64,000 bases of DNA. It comes from Mermis nigrescens (Eukaryota; Nematoda; Enoplea; Mermithida; Mermithidae). The DNA lies in the NCBI GenBank assembly GCA_036768485.1, contig JAVLUZ010000150.1:3109160-3173159 (forward strand), in the 5' to 3' direction. The notes beneath the pieces are model-generated. The model was not told the origin of the DNA and ran no database searches. It saw nothing but the letters and a program-made list of their open reading frames with translations. This document shows positions 34,901 through 46,789 of this stretch, one piece after another (the stretch's first letter is position 1; each line of letters begins with the position of its first letter). Made by a program: the position numbers and the translations under genes.

Positions 34901-37900
34901 TTGCGATTTTTAAGAATAAATCTCGTTAATAATTATATTTTCGACCTAAAAAACCTCAGTTTATGCATTTTAAATTACTGTACAATATTAAAATTTTTTG
35001 TTTGGACGCACATGCTAATTTTTGGAATGCGTATCGGCTTTATTAATTATCTTTCTATCGTAAAAGTCGATTTGAGTTTAATTTTTTGTACAATTTTAAA
35101 ATTTATTGCTTGGATGTATGCGCTAAATTTTGCTATACTTAACTATTCTTTTTTTACCGTGAAAACTGCCGCGAATCTTCGTATAATTTTTAATGTTATT
35201 TTAAACAGTGCAATCCATGTTTATACAATTCCTAGCCACTGTGTAGTTTATTTAAGTTTACGTAAGTCGAAGTATTTTTCCTCAATTCCGTTTATTGAAG
35301 TTACCGGAATTAAATGCCCCAAAATAGAGTTTCGCAACCTAATTTTTGTAATATTGTTGACTATAAACTCTATGCAATTTATCAACGCGGAAAATAGAGA
35401 GTTTCAAATTTGTGGCACTAGTCGAAGTGGTCACCCTGTAGATATACCCCGTTCAGTTCAGTGCACGTTGCCTGGGGGAAAACTGTCTAAACCTGAGGAA
35501 CAAAATGTTACAATTTTTGTTCCAAGATTTGAACCAGCCACTTCTTTTGCCATAAAATGTATGAAAATTTCGAGAACTGTCTGTACCTACACTGGATTTT
35601 TCGGATCATGGGGTACAACCCATGACGAAACTAAAAGCGAGCCGGTTTCTTTTGAAGCTTGCAAAAATGCTTACCAAAATTTGGAGTTCGAAGGAAATCA
35701 TCTAAAAAAGGATAAAAGTGGATTTTTAACAACAGATCTAAAACTGGAAATCAAATATTCGTATTGTTGTCGAGATGTCTGCTCTTCTGTGACAAATTTT
35801 ATAATAGAAGAGGGACAGGTGGCTACCTGGGAAGGACAAATTGCTCTCTCAGATCTGGGAGATGTCAGCCTTTGTCGACCTACTTACGGAAAATGCAAAA
35901 ATCCTGAAAGCACTTTTCTTTGGCAGGGGGATTTGTTTAAAGAAATTTGTCCGTTTGTTCCCCGAGGTACGTTTTCCGCCTTACTCAGCGAGAAATACGT
36001 TGCAGTGAATGAGCTTCAAGCAGCTCTTATGCTAAAAGAAAAATATACTAAATGTGCTGAAATTTCAAATGCATACATGACAGAGCAAGGAATTTTGGTG
36101 GGTTTCAGTTCCAATCAGGAGTGGACATCCCGGCCTGAACATAAACTTGCGTCACCGAAAATTCTCAAAAACGAAAAATTACCACCAGATCCCGTGAATT
36201 TAAAACTGAATTATCTTGAAATTCGAATTCTTCAAGAAGAAATTTCTAGTTTTCGCAGAATTTGGTCTGAACTTTGCCGACAGTTTCAAAGAAATATTGA
36301 TATCATTTGGCAGCTTCTATACTTAGACCCAACCATAGGTGCTCGTGCTTTATTCCAAAGAAGAGATATAGTCGGTGAATTTACGGGGGACGTTTTAACG
36401 ATTTGGGGTTGCAAACAAGTGAATGTTACAAAAATTTATACGGATCATAAAATTAACAGCACATGTTATAAGTATATGCCAGTCGAATATGAAGGAGAAA
36501 TTTGGTTTGTCTTGCCTGGGGGCGAGGACCTCGTACATTTTTCTGAGACGGTCAATTGTTTACACAAAAAGATAGAAATATTTCGATATGGAGACAAATG
36601 GATCACGGAAAACGGCCTAGTTCATGTTTCAAAAGTACCTTTAGAATTAAAATGGAATGAAAACCTTACTTTCTTCCAATTCAATACCCCCGCAGTCTTT
36701 CATGATCAATTAGCGGCAGGAGAACCTACTTTTGGCTTATTTCGGAATTATTTGCATAAAACCGAAAAATTGGAAAGAACTTTACACAGACTTTTGGAGT
36801 ATACGTCCCAACTAGCCTTGGAACCTAGCGTTGTCAAAGAAGCATTGACTGGAGCTGGGACAGGTGTTAAAACAGCTATCGATGGGACTGAAAAAGCTAT
36901 TGAAAAACTTTTGACAAACACTCAAACTCGTTTTTCAACTAATTTTACCGCGTTGCTAAAAGGCCCAATGCAGCTTGTATTCAATTTGCTCTTAATAGTA
37001 ATCATTTTTCTCATAATTGCTTATTTCGCCTACTTATACATGATGCGAAAAACATTTTTCCCCACTTATGCTCACATTCCTCCCCCTAGATCTCTGAAAA
37101 GAAAACATGAATCATTGACAGACATGGTTGCTAAACGTCTTAAGTATGGAACGAGAAAGACTCTCAGCGGAATAAGAGCTGATAAAGTCGATATTAAATC
37201 CGAAAATAAGAATAGAGTGTCAACAAGTCTATGTACTATAAAAGAGGATACGAACAGTAAAAGAATACCACATATTACTGTACTTATAGATCAATGCATA
37301 CAAGTATCTGCACTCATCGACTCTGGAGCAGTGTACTCACTTCTGGATTTAGGGGTAGCAACAAAATTACCTTTCCTCCAGATTTATGAAAGCTCTATTT
37401 CTCCTATTGCTGCAAATGGAACTAAAATCGAAATTTTAGGCTCAGCAGTTATAACAGTAACCACTGGTGACATAAATGAGACAATTTTAGTGCATATTCA
37501 AGAACAGTGTTCTGGAGAATTAATTTTGGGCTCAAATTTTCTGTCTAGATTCAAAAAGATTGAGTTAGACATGGAGAATTCTACAATAAAATTTCGAGAA
37601 ATATGCATAAAAGCTGAAGGAATGAACTACAACCCGCCTGAGAATCGGAGCACAGTAATAATGAACCGTGATGAATGCATACAATCGAGATCTGTACAAT
37701 TAATTCAAGGTCGAGTTCCTAAAATCTATCGCCCTGGAGATCATGTTGTGTTTACTCCTAGCCCCAAAGCGCTGAATGCGGACCATAATGTTTATTTAGC
37801 ACACTGCGTATGTATCGTACAAGAAAATAATACGATTCCTTTACAAATATTAAATCCTCAATCATATCGCGTAAACTTGTATTCTAACGCGAAAATAGGT

Positions 37901-38866
37901 ACGATTAATATGCATAATGCAGATGCTAATACTACCGAGCAAAGCATGGAGAAAGTAAACATACGGGGTTATGGTAAAAGGGACATAAAGCAATGGATCG
38001 AGAAAAATACAAATATTTCTCGTTCTCTGAGTGAAAACGAAAGAGACGAAATTTTGGATCTTCTGGTAAAATATCCTAATCTGTATGCAATCGATGACAA
38101 TGACTGTGGTCATACCAACTTAATATTTCATGAAATTAATACGGGAGAGAACCCGCCTATCAAAAAACACCCATTTAGAACCTCGCCTGGAGAAAAAGAA
38201 ATTATCGTTAACGAGGTAAAAATGCTCGAAAATAAGGGAATTATTAGGCCCAGTATATCTCCCTGGTCCACAAACATCGTTCTAGTAAGAAAAAAGGATG
38301 GAAAACACAGAATGTGTATTGACTTTCGCGCTATTAATGACGTTACAAAGAAAAACGTTTATCCCCTACCACGCATTGATGATATTTTGGATACTTTAAA
38401 AGGCATGAAATATTTTACAACCTTAGATCAGGCTAATGCTTATCATGCTATACCAATTAAGGAGGAAGATAAGGAGAAAACCAGTTTTAATAGCCCGATT
38501 GGTCTTTACGAGTTTAATTTTCTTCCTTTTGGACTATGTAATGCACCTGCATCATTTGCGCGTCTCATGGATATCATCTTATCAGGTCTGCAATGGAAAA
38601 TTTGTTTGGTTTATTTAGACGACATACTAATTTTTGCACCAAACCACAATGAGATGATGGAACGACTAGAAATTTTGTTAGAACGGCTGAATAAGGCTAA
38701 TATGAAGCTAAAGCTGTCAAAATGTAAATTCTCGCATGAAGAGACTGTGTTTTTGGGATATGTAATTTCTAGAAAAGGAATTCTCCCGATCAAAAAAAGA
38801 TTGAAGCTATTAGAACCATGCCAAGGCCCACTAACTTCAAGGAAATCAAATCTTTTTTGGGTTTAA
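31982..38866 (+). CDS. Gypsy ORF1: Gag - class III Env - protease - reverse transcriptase
   Basis: The open frame actually begins after 31828; 31982 is a TTG, and the first ATG is at 32180 (residue 67 in the numbering from 31982). A capsid-like region spans about residues 130-280. CSRCEVYHGNQRC (351-363) is a CCHC-type knuckle with one fewer residue before the His. An Asn-rich tract (366-457) and an Arg-rich tract (about 670-693) follow. Hydrophobic segments occupy about 780-850. The envelope follows from about residue 1120, with a membrane anchor at 1663-1688. The aspartic protease has DSGA at 1780-1783 and the RT has YLDD at 2211-2214. The frame ends shortly after the RT because a base appears lost at 38785-38798, and ORF2 continues the same protein in the next frame. 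All parts share one frame with no stop between them. Confidence 0.92.
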   Translation: MNAHQNFLDLFLDSTFGHPQAQSTPGTSQVNISKLVGERQTILPQVKRSEIREFLIQHLNRPVTRAMANDDRDLAVAFRHAFDEFGDPINQQLRNITDALNQGAGRPAEGDPFLRLGAIMSTRPPKSFSGSFGESFPEWYEKFRKFMTLQGVSGAEDSYKIAFLESHFIGTALASLVDILKTHPGIIYDDLIEELNQAYPEGRDSDIYQGLIYDAKQKRTESVLEFVERLKKLAKAAYPEVASEIREKMLKPIFVRGLLPKIYEGLKYQEIDTFKDAIRKAIYTEQQVFRENVQEYPTAQEPKTNYNLTVLRSDDMYSDQIRSLVQAVQEALGDRRQLAGLSRRPEQQSRCSRCEVYHGNQRCPFGNNFNNNSNYRSNRTDRFDNNDNSNYHNYVNGSINRRRLNYNNIYNRGNFGRNPNFANNQNRQNFRQNPNFENNRWNNRRNNNFYQSDNLNRSIQTGWRGNQPRTQRPNPETQNFSRQNPQTSTNNNILVESHVIENEGPENPEVLDVEDEGLIQRMAGSGRINLVRVPNSIETTEPPGPESTDSDASSTDYAALERANWARACFLEDYNRWQSETRFFRYENGRLYRFDGDSGLDSEGVAIDAHNSQNENSSDGLEQEFLAWLPAPANDLNVEFEDLERPINPIQPLNNLNRSESDDGNLSAIRTGRQRRRPRRRHHRNRRTRNLGHLAYIRRRRRESSSSGGNSSRPNTPIRCTCIYCPLHGRNCDQPTPTPIPPPAVIISSTPASPEPAEDGDVALNMWERYELISGENIKHYFAKLFFPIFQENSFKILNNSSIFIHFLQVFAFLFTYLPVKYLCIFYLILWHCTCYSFLLCIVSILMMSFKKLKLWYKSRFVIKCCWRQAQEWNIQKSRFFLLSKILDLQNKNRTSRNYKCLSFNSNFCMKQRDLENVPVLQNRRTVGKVTPLLIQKVSRMVQLRPKSVDQNQWLPMTKNSLSVVLSKAKRANLRFLRINLVNNYIFDLKNLSLCILNYCTILKFFVWTHMLIFGMRIGFINYLSIVKVDLSLIFCTILKFIAWMYALNFAILNYSFFTVKTAANLRIIFNVILNSAIHVYTIPSHCVVYLSLRKSKYFSSIPFIEVTGIKCPKIEFRNLIFVILLTINSMQFINAENREFQICGTSRSGHPVDIPRSVQCTLPGGKLSKPEEQNVTIFVPRFEPATSFAIKCMKISRTVCTYTGFFGSWGTTHDETKSEPVSFEACKNAYQNLEFEGNHLKKDKSGFLTTDLKLEIKYSYCCRDVCSSVTNFIIEEGQVATWEGQIALSDLGDVSLCRPTYGKCKNPESTFLWQGDLFKEICPFVPRGTFSALLSEKYVAVNELQAALMLKEKYTKCAEISNAYMTEQGILVGFSSNQEWTSRPEHKLASPKILKNEKLPPDPVNLKLNYLEIRILQEEISSFRRIWSELCRQFQRNIDIIWQLLYLDPTIGARALFQRRDIVGEFTGDVLTIWGCKQVNVTKIYTDHKINSTCYKYMPVEYEGEIWFVLPGGEDLVHFSETVNCLHKKIEIFRYGDKWITENGLVHVSKVPLELKWNENLTFFQFNTPAVFHDQLAAGEPTFGLFRNYLHKTEKLERTLHRLLEYTSQLALEPSVVKEALTGAGTGVKTAIDGTEKAIEKLLTNTQTRFSTNFTALLKGPMQLVFNLLLIVIIFLIIAYFAYLYMMRKTFFPTYAHIPPPRSLKRKHESLTDMVAKRLKYGTRKTLSGIRADKVDIKSENKNRVSTSLCTIKEDTNSKRIPHITVLIDQCIQVSALIDSGAVYSLLDLGVATKLPFLQIYESSISPIAANGTKIEILGSAVITVTTGDINETILVHIQEQCSGELILGSNFLSRFKKIELDMENSTIKFREICIKAEGMNYNPPENRSTVIMNRDECIQSRSVQLIQGRVPKIYRPGDHVVFTPSPKALNADHNVYLAHCVCIVQENNTIPLQILNPQSYRVNLYSNAKIGTINMHNADANTTEQSMEKVNIRGYGKRDIKQWIEKNTNISRSLSENERDEILDLLVKYPNLYAIDDNDCGHTNLIFHEINTGENPPIKKHPFRTSPGEKEIIVNEVKMLENKGIIRPSISPWSTNIVLVRKKDGKHRMCIDFRAINDVTKKNVYPLPRIDDILDTLKGMKYFTTLDQANAYHAIPIKEEDKEKTSFNSPIGLYEFNFLPFGLCNAPASFARLMDIILSGLQWKICLVYLDDILIFAPNHNEMMERLEILLERLNKANMKLKLSKCKFSHEETVFLGYVISRKGILPIKKRLKLLEPCQGPLTSRKSNLFWV
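34305..35340 (+). other. Stop-free hydrophobic linker between Gag and Env; possible intron
   Basis: After the Gag-side segment ending ERYELIS there is a good donor (ATATCAG|GTGAGAAT, intron side starting at 34305). The next kilobase is AT-rich, encodes repeated hydrophobic stretches, has no recognised domain, yet stays open. It could be a spliced intron used to make envelope or pol messages, or a real multi-pass linker. No acceptor giving an in-frame join was identified with certainty: the best-looking one, TCCTCCCCCTAG near 37090, does not restore the pol frame. Confidence 0.4.
35340..37180 (+). other. Envelope domain, class III (gB-like) fusion glycoprotein
   Basis: A hydrophobic leader (NLIFVILLTINSMQFINA, about residues 1120-1137) precedes a Cys-rich ectodomain with several N-x-S/T sites. 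Landmarks are CTYTGFFGSWGTTHDE near residue 1200, a W...LC.Q...R heptad region near 1420-1440, then GD(V)L.I.GC..V and STCY..MPV (about 1467-1500). This last run matches the conserved layout of herpesvirus gB-type class III fusion proteins, also known in some chuvirus-like and retroelement envelopes. A single anchor (FNLLLIVIIFLIIAYFAYLY) and a basic tail close the domain and run directly into the protease. No furin-type site is obvious. Class assignment is from pattern recognition only. Confidence 0.7.
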
Positions 38867-40971
38867 TCTCTTACTATAGGAAATTTATTCCGGATTGTTC
38901 TCAAATTGCCGAACCTCTGAATAAATTGCTTAGAAAAGGGTACTGCTTTGCTTGGAAAGGCGAACAAGAAGAGGCCTTCGACAAATTAAAGGAAAAATTA
39001 GTCCAAGCACCCGTTCTTAGCCACCCAGATTTTAAGAGACCATTTATCCTACAAACAGACGCTTCTTATTCAGGAATAGGAGCAGTCCTTTCTCAAATAC
39101 AAGATGACAATATGGAACATCCCATTGCGTTTGCGAGTCGTAGTTTGAAAAATGCCGAGAAAAATTATGCGGTAACCGAACTCGAAACTCTAGCAGTGGT
39201 AGAATTCGTTAAGCATTTTCGTCCATATCTGTATCAACATGAAGTTACAATAGAGACAGATCACATAGCTGTAAAGTCAATTTTAGAGAAAACAAATCCT
39301 TCATCTAGAATTGCACGTTGGGGTCTAGCGCTGGCAGGTACCAAAATATGCGTCACACCCAGAAAGGGGTTGAAAAACCAAAACGCTGACTCTTTGTCTC
39401 GACTTCCGAATCCAAAAGAAACCAAATTTTTAGATATTGACGAAAACGAACTTAAAAACATTGAGGAAATTGGTGAAAATTCGTCAACAGAAACCTCGAA
39501 TAAAGACCTTCGTTTCAGCGTAAATTCTATCTTAGAAGAAAGAGATTCATCTGAGAAAACTAATTTTGAATTAGGAATAGGCTCATTGCAAAAACAAGAT
39601 TCAGAGTTGGAGAACTTATTTCTTTCGAACTCCCCCACTGAAGGATTCATTGTGCAGAACGACATGTTATTCAAAATTGACGACAATATACAGAAAATAG
39701 TAGTACCTACCGTATTAAAAAAACTCATAATTCATGCAAATCATGATGACGAGTTAGCGGGTCATTTTGGAGCCCGAAAAACAATGAAACTGATTACAAG
39801 AAAATATTACTGGAAAGGTATGAACAAGGACGTCACTGAGTACTGCAATACGTGCGATATGTGTCAAAGAAATAAACCTACTCGTAAAAAAGTTGTAGCA
39901 GGTCTCTACCCTATTTCTGCTAGAGGACCATTTGAAAGAATAGCTGTAGACTGTGTGGGACCTCTGAACTTTACTGAATCAGGAAACAGATTTATTGTTG
40001 TCTTTATAGATTATTTTACCAAATACATAGAAGCTTTTGCAACTAAAGACATAACTGCCCAAACTATTGCCAAACTTTTTGTAACTCAAATTGTTTGTAG
40101 ACATGGGGCACCGGAAATACTACAATCAGATAGAGGAACAGATTTTACTTCAGAACTAATGAGGGAGACAACTAAATTATTCAAGACACGACAACTTTAC
40201 ACAACACCTTACCACCCGATAGCAAATGGTGAGGTAGAGAGAGCAAATCAAACTTTAATAACGAGAATTCGGATGTACATCGATAAAAACGAATTAGACT
40301 GGGATAAACATCTTCCGTATGCAATCTTCGCTACTAATATCCATGATAACGAAAGTACAGGGTTTAGTCCTTTCTTTTTAATGTATGGACGATACCCCCA
40401 GTTGCCGATAGATGCGGTTTTAAATTATAATCGCCCGTTTTATCTGTTAGACATCGAAACTTACGAAGAAGAAGTTAAACAGCATTTTACGGAAGCTCTG
40501 ACTAAAGTTCAAAAGCAAATCGAAAAAGCTCAGGAAAGCTATAAGAAATTTTATAACATGAAAGCTAAAGACATAAGATATGAAGTGGGAGATCAAATCC
40601 TTTTAGAAAACGAAAGTATTAAGAAGGGAGTTCCCAAGAAACTTATGTCAGTTTATACTGGACCATATCGTATAATAAGGGTACAATATCCGAACTTAAC
40701 CATAGACGTAGGCAAAAGCCAACCACAAACAGTTCACGTTAATCGAACAAAACGGTATAGACAGCGATCAATGGAAAGTTTCCTAACGTCAATCCATAAA
40801 CAGGACAACAAAATTCAAACGTCAAACAAAAACATCGATAAAAAAATTGATGGAAAAGGAGAATTAGGAAGCCGTGTAAAGAAAAAGAAACAAGCTGATA
40901 AGCTACCAAAGCATGATTATTATTTACGATCGAGACCCTATGCAGTTTCGATCGAGGACGATCGAAGCTAA
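38818..40971 (+). CDS. Gypsy ORF2: RT connection - RNase H - integrase
   Basis: The nominal ATG at 38818 lies inside the RT thumb/connection, and coding similarity in this frame starts a few codons earlier, so this is the broken-off C-terminal half of pol and not a separate gene. FLGLISYYRKFIPD opens it. RNase H follows with LQTDASYSGIGAVL and an ETDH motif. The integrase has an HHCC zinc domain (ANHDDELAGHFGA ... CNTCDMC) and a D378, D438, E474 triad (D,D35E). A GPY/F module (GPYRIIRV) lies near the C terminus. The total is 717 residues. It overlaps ORF1 by 49 bp in the -1 frame. The stop lies immediately before the purine tract and 3' LTR. Confidence 0.93.
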   Translation: MPRPTNFKEIKSFLGLISYYRKFIPDCSQIAEPLNKLLRKGYCFAWKGEQEEAFDKLKEKLVQAPVLSHPDFKRPFILQTDASYSGIGAVLSQIQDDNMEHPIAFASRSLKNAEKNYAVTELETLAVVEFVKHFRPYLYQHEVTIETDHIAVKSILEKTNPSSRIARWGLALAGTKICVTPRKGLKNQNADSLSRLPNPKETKFLDIDENELKNIEEIGENSSTETSNKDLRFSVNSILEERDSSEKTNFELGIGSLQKQDSELENLFLSNSPTEGFIVQNDMLFKIDDNIQKIVVPTVLKKLIIHANHDDELAGHFGARKTMKLITRKYYWKGMNKDVTEYCNTCDMCQRNKPTRKKVVAGLYPISARGPFERIAVDCVGPLNFTESGNRFIVVFIDYFTKYIEAFATKDITAQTIAKLFVTQIVCRHGAPEILQSDRGTDFTSELMRETTKLFKTRQLYTTPYHPIANGEVERANQTLITRIRMYIDKNELDWDKHLPYAIFATNIHDNESTGFSPFFLMYGRYPQLPIDAVLNYNRPFYLLDIETYEEEVKQHFTEALTKVQKQIEKAQESYKKFYNMKAKDIRYEVGDQILLENESIKKGVPKKLMSVYTGPYRIIRVQYPNLTIDVGKSQPQTVHVNRTKRYRQRSMESFLTSIHKQDNKIQTSNKNIDKKIDGKGELGSRVKKKKQADKLPKHDYYLRSRPYAVSIEDDRS

Positions 40972-40980
40972 GAGGGGGAG
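40971..40980 (+). promoter_or_regulatory. Polypurine tract
   Basis: AGAGGGGGAG directly abuts TGTCAG of the 3' LTR, the expected plus-strand priming site. Confidence 0.85.
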
Positions 40981-42064
40981 TGTCAGCGCAAACGACTTAC
41001 TGTACACATAATCGCTAATTTAACATTATTAATTATTTAACTTTGTAAGGAAACGCGCTGATTTAGAAGTTTAAACCATTATTGTAACGTAAACTTTAAG
41101 TTTAGATGCATACTGTATTTTATATCATATATATATATTATCATTAGCGTAACACGTACATTTTTATTTGATATATGTATCGCAAATACATTATGTATAT
41201 CGCGATTTCGCCGAAAAGCCAGATATGGTAATGCGTAGAAAAGCGGCAAATTGAAAGAAGATGAGAGCTAGCTAGTACGGTATGTGAATTGCAGACATAA
41301 AGACTCCAAAAAGGGATTAAAACTGAATTCCAGACACAACAATGAAGTTGACTTAACCAACTTGAATGTCAGACAGAGCGGCTGGGAACCCAGCCATAAG
41401 CCGAGTTTAAATCCGAGAAATACACAAAAGTCAATGAAAGTAGCATATCAATTAGCATGAGTGATGTGTTAAGCGATAGGAAAAGTTCAGCATGCAAGTA
41501 CGCAATAAATCTCACTAAATGCAGCGCTACGCTCTGTTATGAAATAGATACAAAATCGGTGAGACCAAAAACGAATGTAGAAAGTATGGCGGAAGCGGGA
41601 GGTTAAAAGAGGCCAAAAGGGTAAAGCTAAGGTATCAAAATAAGAGATATAAAATACGTGTAAACCTCACGGAAAAGATACCCAAAAACTAAAGTAAGCA
41701 AAGTTGTTTTGCTTTAACTCGCCAAGATTAAGCTTCTTCTTAATCCTTTTACTCGCCAGACCGTATGGCTCCCGAAAACTATAAAAATTGGATTAGAACA
41801 ACAAAATCGCTCAGTCCCGTATGCCCTATTTAGAAAGTCTCCGTATTTTACTGCAAGCTCGAGAACGCTTATTTCGCATTCATCTAATCTTCATCGTTTT
41901 CGGCAATATTCACGCAGCCAGTCCGGCTGTACGGCGAAAATTTGCGAACTCATTTGTTACGTCACTTCTCACTTAACTGTAAGTTTTACTTTCAACAATA
42001 AAATCTAAATCGTAATTATTGCTGATCTAAGGACTACGCTACCACAAAGGAGTTGGACGTGACA
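40981..42064 (+). repeat. 3' LTR of the Gypsy element
   Basis: 1084 bp, the same length as the 5' LTR and matching it wherever I compared the two. It is followed by the CAGC target duplication. Confidence 0.95.
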
Positions 42065-43366
42065 CAGCGCATCGGACAAATTCGGAGAATTCAACAGACA
42101 ATAGTCAAAAATTCATGGAAAAGTCATATCAATTCTTTCCTCTTAATTGCAAACTGTATTGGGTATAAAGGTGAGGGCGGCCGCCCCTGAGGCAAATTGT
42201 CCCTAAAACAAAAAATCCTCAATAAAAAATCTCCAGCAGAACGTCCCCTTGGCAAAACCTCCTTATTTCAAATGTAAATCAAAAATACAAGTACCGACGG
42301 CTGTTTTCCAGCTATTATTTTTCCAACTTACACTAATATTGTTACATTAGCATCGCAATTTAGAAATCCACGCCTCCATTTCCACTATAGATATTATTTT
42401 ATTCTTTGTTTTAGATTTGCATGCACTCGGATCAAGTAAGCGAAAATTTCTGAAGTTACACGAATCCAATCTTGCACATTGTTTTCACCCTAAATTGATT
42501 TATTACGATTTTAATTTTTTTACTTACTTGTTTTAATACAACTTATTTATAAAGATACTTTTTGGATTCGCAATAATTCTACAAAATTATAATGGATTAA
42601 GCCTCTCCCAAGGTACATTAATGGATAGGGGTCACTTGGGGTCAAAGCAACGAAAATACAATGTCGGGATTTAACAATTTTCCACTAATAGCCGTGAACT
42701 ATGAGTATGCGGATGTTTCGTCACAATGGACGTTTGGCTAGGGATGTTTTTATATGGACGTTCTCCTGTGGACATTTTACGCATGGCCCACTGCCCTCTC
42801 TGAATCCGTCATTTTTTGAGAAACCCTACAGCCGATCTCTAAAAAATTTTTTGATGTTACACATAAAAATGTGAATAGTCTTTACACTTCTTTGTTGGAG
42901 TGAAAAATGATTATAATATTTTCATACTTCGAATGGAAATTCGACGAAACTCACGTCACGAAAATGGAATTCAGCAAAAATTTACATTGGCATTTAAATT
43001 TCCAAAATCGTCAACCGTGTCGAAGTTCATTTGCATGTTCTTATTGGTAAAAAATTTTTTTTTCGACACTGACAACGCACAATAGCGAAAGCAATTTATT
43101 GGTGAATAATAACTTAGTTTGTTAATTAAGTCGCTAATTCGCATCAGTTGTTATCAAACGAAAAATATAATCATATTTACGTACTTACTGGTCTCACAAA
43201 TATATGAATTAGCTGAATAGAGAAAGTTTTTGCTAACCGTAAATTTGATTCAGCTAAAACATATTTTCTACGTGAGCTATGGTTTGATACACTGAATGAG
43301 ACATTATGAGTTATAGCCGATCGCTTACATTATATTTTGGTTTATCGCACTTGTAATTCCTTCATC
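42065..43366. other. No gene recognised
   Basis: Sequence between the Gypsy element and the promoter of the secreted-protein gene at 43427. A small GC-rich palindromic patch (GGGCGGCCGCCC near 42178) is the only notable feature. Confidence 0.5.
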
Positions 43367-43374
43367 TATAAAAT
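43367..43374 (+). promoter_or_regulatory. TATA-like box upstream of secreted-protein gene 2
   Basis: TATAAAAT lies 60 bp before the ATG at 43427, leaving room for a short 5' UTR. Confidence 0.4.
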
Positions 43375-43426
43375 GTTTTAAATGCTGCCTAACTTATAGG
43401 AAATAACGATATCGGTCTTCTTAAAC

Positions 43427-45801
<2,375 letters not shown>

Positions 45802-46789
45802 AATTTTCAAAAATCTGCGATTCAGTTTTTATTATTTTCTGTACGATTTCCGTAGCTGTTTTTTTGTAAATTTTATCTCGCTAAAACACCGACGGTGTAC
45901 GATCTTAATTCCGTAGGTATTCACATTTTTGCACGAATTCAAAAGTACAATTTCTCATGATAATGTACGTTTGATCGTTGATTTTGCGTGCTTTGTATCT
46001 GAATGGAAACTATTTAGAGCAAGTGTTTTCCGAATAAATTTTGCGCGTGTAAGGCAAGCTTACAGACGAGGTTTGAAGATACTTGCTATTTTTACAATGT
46101 TTTTATTTATTTGCTTACTTTTTCATATATATTAAAGCATTTATCCAATTTTTATACTTTTTAAATTGTAATCTTTCCTTAGTACACACGCAAATAGCGC
46201 CCGCAATATCTTTATTAAATTATTAACTTTTGAGTCTTTAACGGCTTTGCGCGCGTTATAATGGATATTTATTGTCGAAGGAATTTTTAAAAAAAGTTTC
46301 AGTAGCTGTGCTGGTTTAGTTAGTCTATCACAAAACAATTTATCGAATGTCATTTTCTCAGCAAAATGACTTCAAATTTTGCCAGTGAGTGTAAAAAATT
46401 TATTGAAGGTCATGTTTCAGCAAAAAACGTTAAATTTTGCCTGTAACTGTACACAGAAGGCTCATGGAAACAATTTGATCGACGATAAAATCAATTTTAA
46501 AATGTAAAAGAAGATTTGATTAGAATGCTGCAAGATTCGTCCCTTCAGGTAAATTTTTCGTGGCTTCAGCATAAAAGTCTTAATCTCAGACTTATGCAGT
46601 AAACATTCTTATTGCAAATTGGATTGCGGGAAACTCAATAATCCAAGCAAAATTTGAAAAAATCTTCAAATCACACCGTTAATCTTTGGTGGTACGGCAA
46701 AACAACAGATTAGATAATTCAGCGTAAACGCCTCCTACAATTTTATAATATAAAAATTGTAGAGAATTAATTCTGTAAAACCGATATTC
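45802..46789. other. No gene recognised
   Basis: Downstream region of the secreted-protein gene at 43427. It includes its probable polyadenylation signal at 46033-46038. No further coding sequence was supported. Confidence 0.5.

Larger units (their letters stand above)
29965..42064 (+). mobile_element. Complete Ty3/Gypsy LTR retrotransposon with envelope between gag and pol
   Basis: The element is 12,100 bp long. Two 1084-bp LTRs begin TGTCA and end TGACA, and CAGC on either side (29961-29964, 42065-42068) is the target duplication. The order is 5' LTR, primer site, a roughly 0.8-kb leader, Gag, class III envelope, protease, RT, RNase H, integrase with a GPY/F module, purine tract, 3' LTR. 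YLDD in the RT and the GPY/F module indicate Ty3/Gypsy. LTRs of equal length that looked identical where compared suggest a recent insertion. The visible defects are a one-base frame break in pol near 38785-38798 and the lack of an AUG at the start of the Gag frame. In typical envelope-bearing Gypsy elements env follows pol, so this gene order is unusual. Confidence 0.95.

Noticed and set aside
37075..37095. TCCTCCCCCTAG as splice acceptor joining gag to pol
   Set aside because: Joined to the donor at 34305 it gives an immediate stop, so it cannot make a Gag-Pol message with that donor.
38785..38800. Programmed -1 frameshift at the A7 run
   Set aside because: In the ORF1 phase the run reads C AAA AAA A, not a standard X XXY YYZ heptamer, and it sits mid-domain in pol; a one-base loss or sequencing error is simpler.
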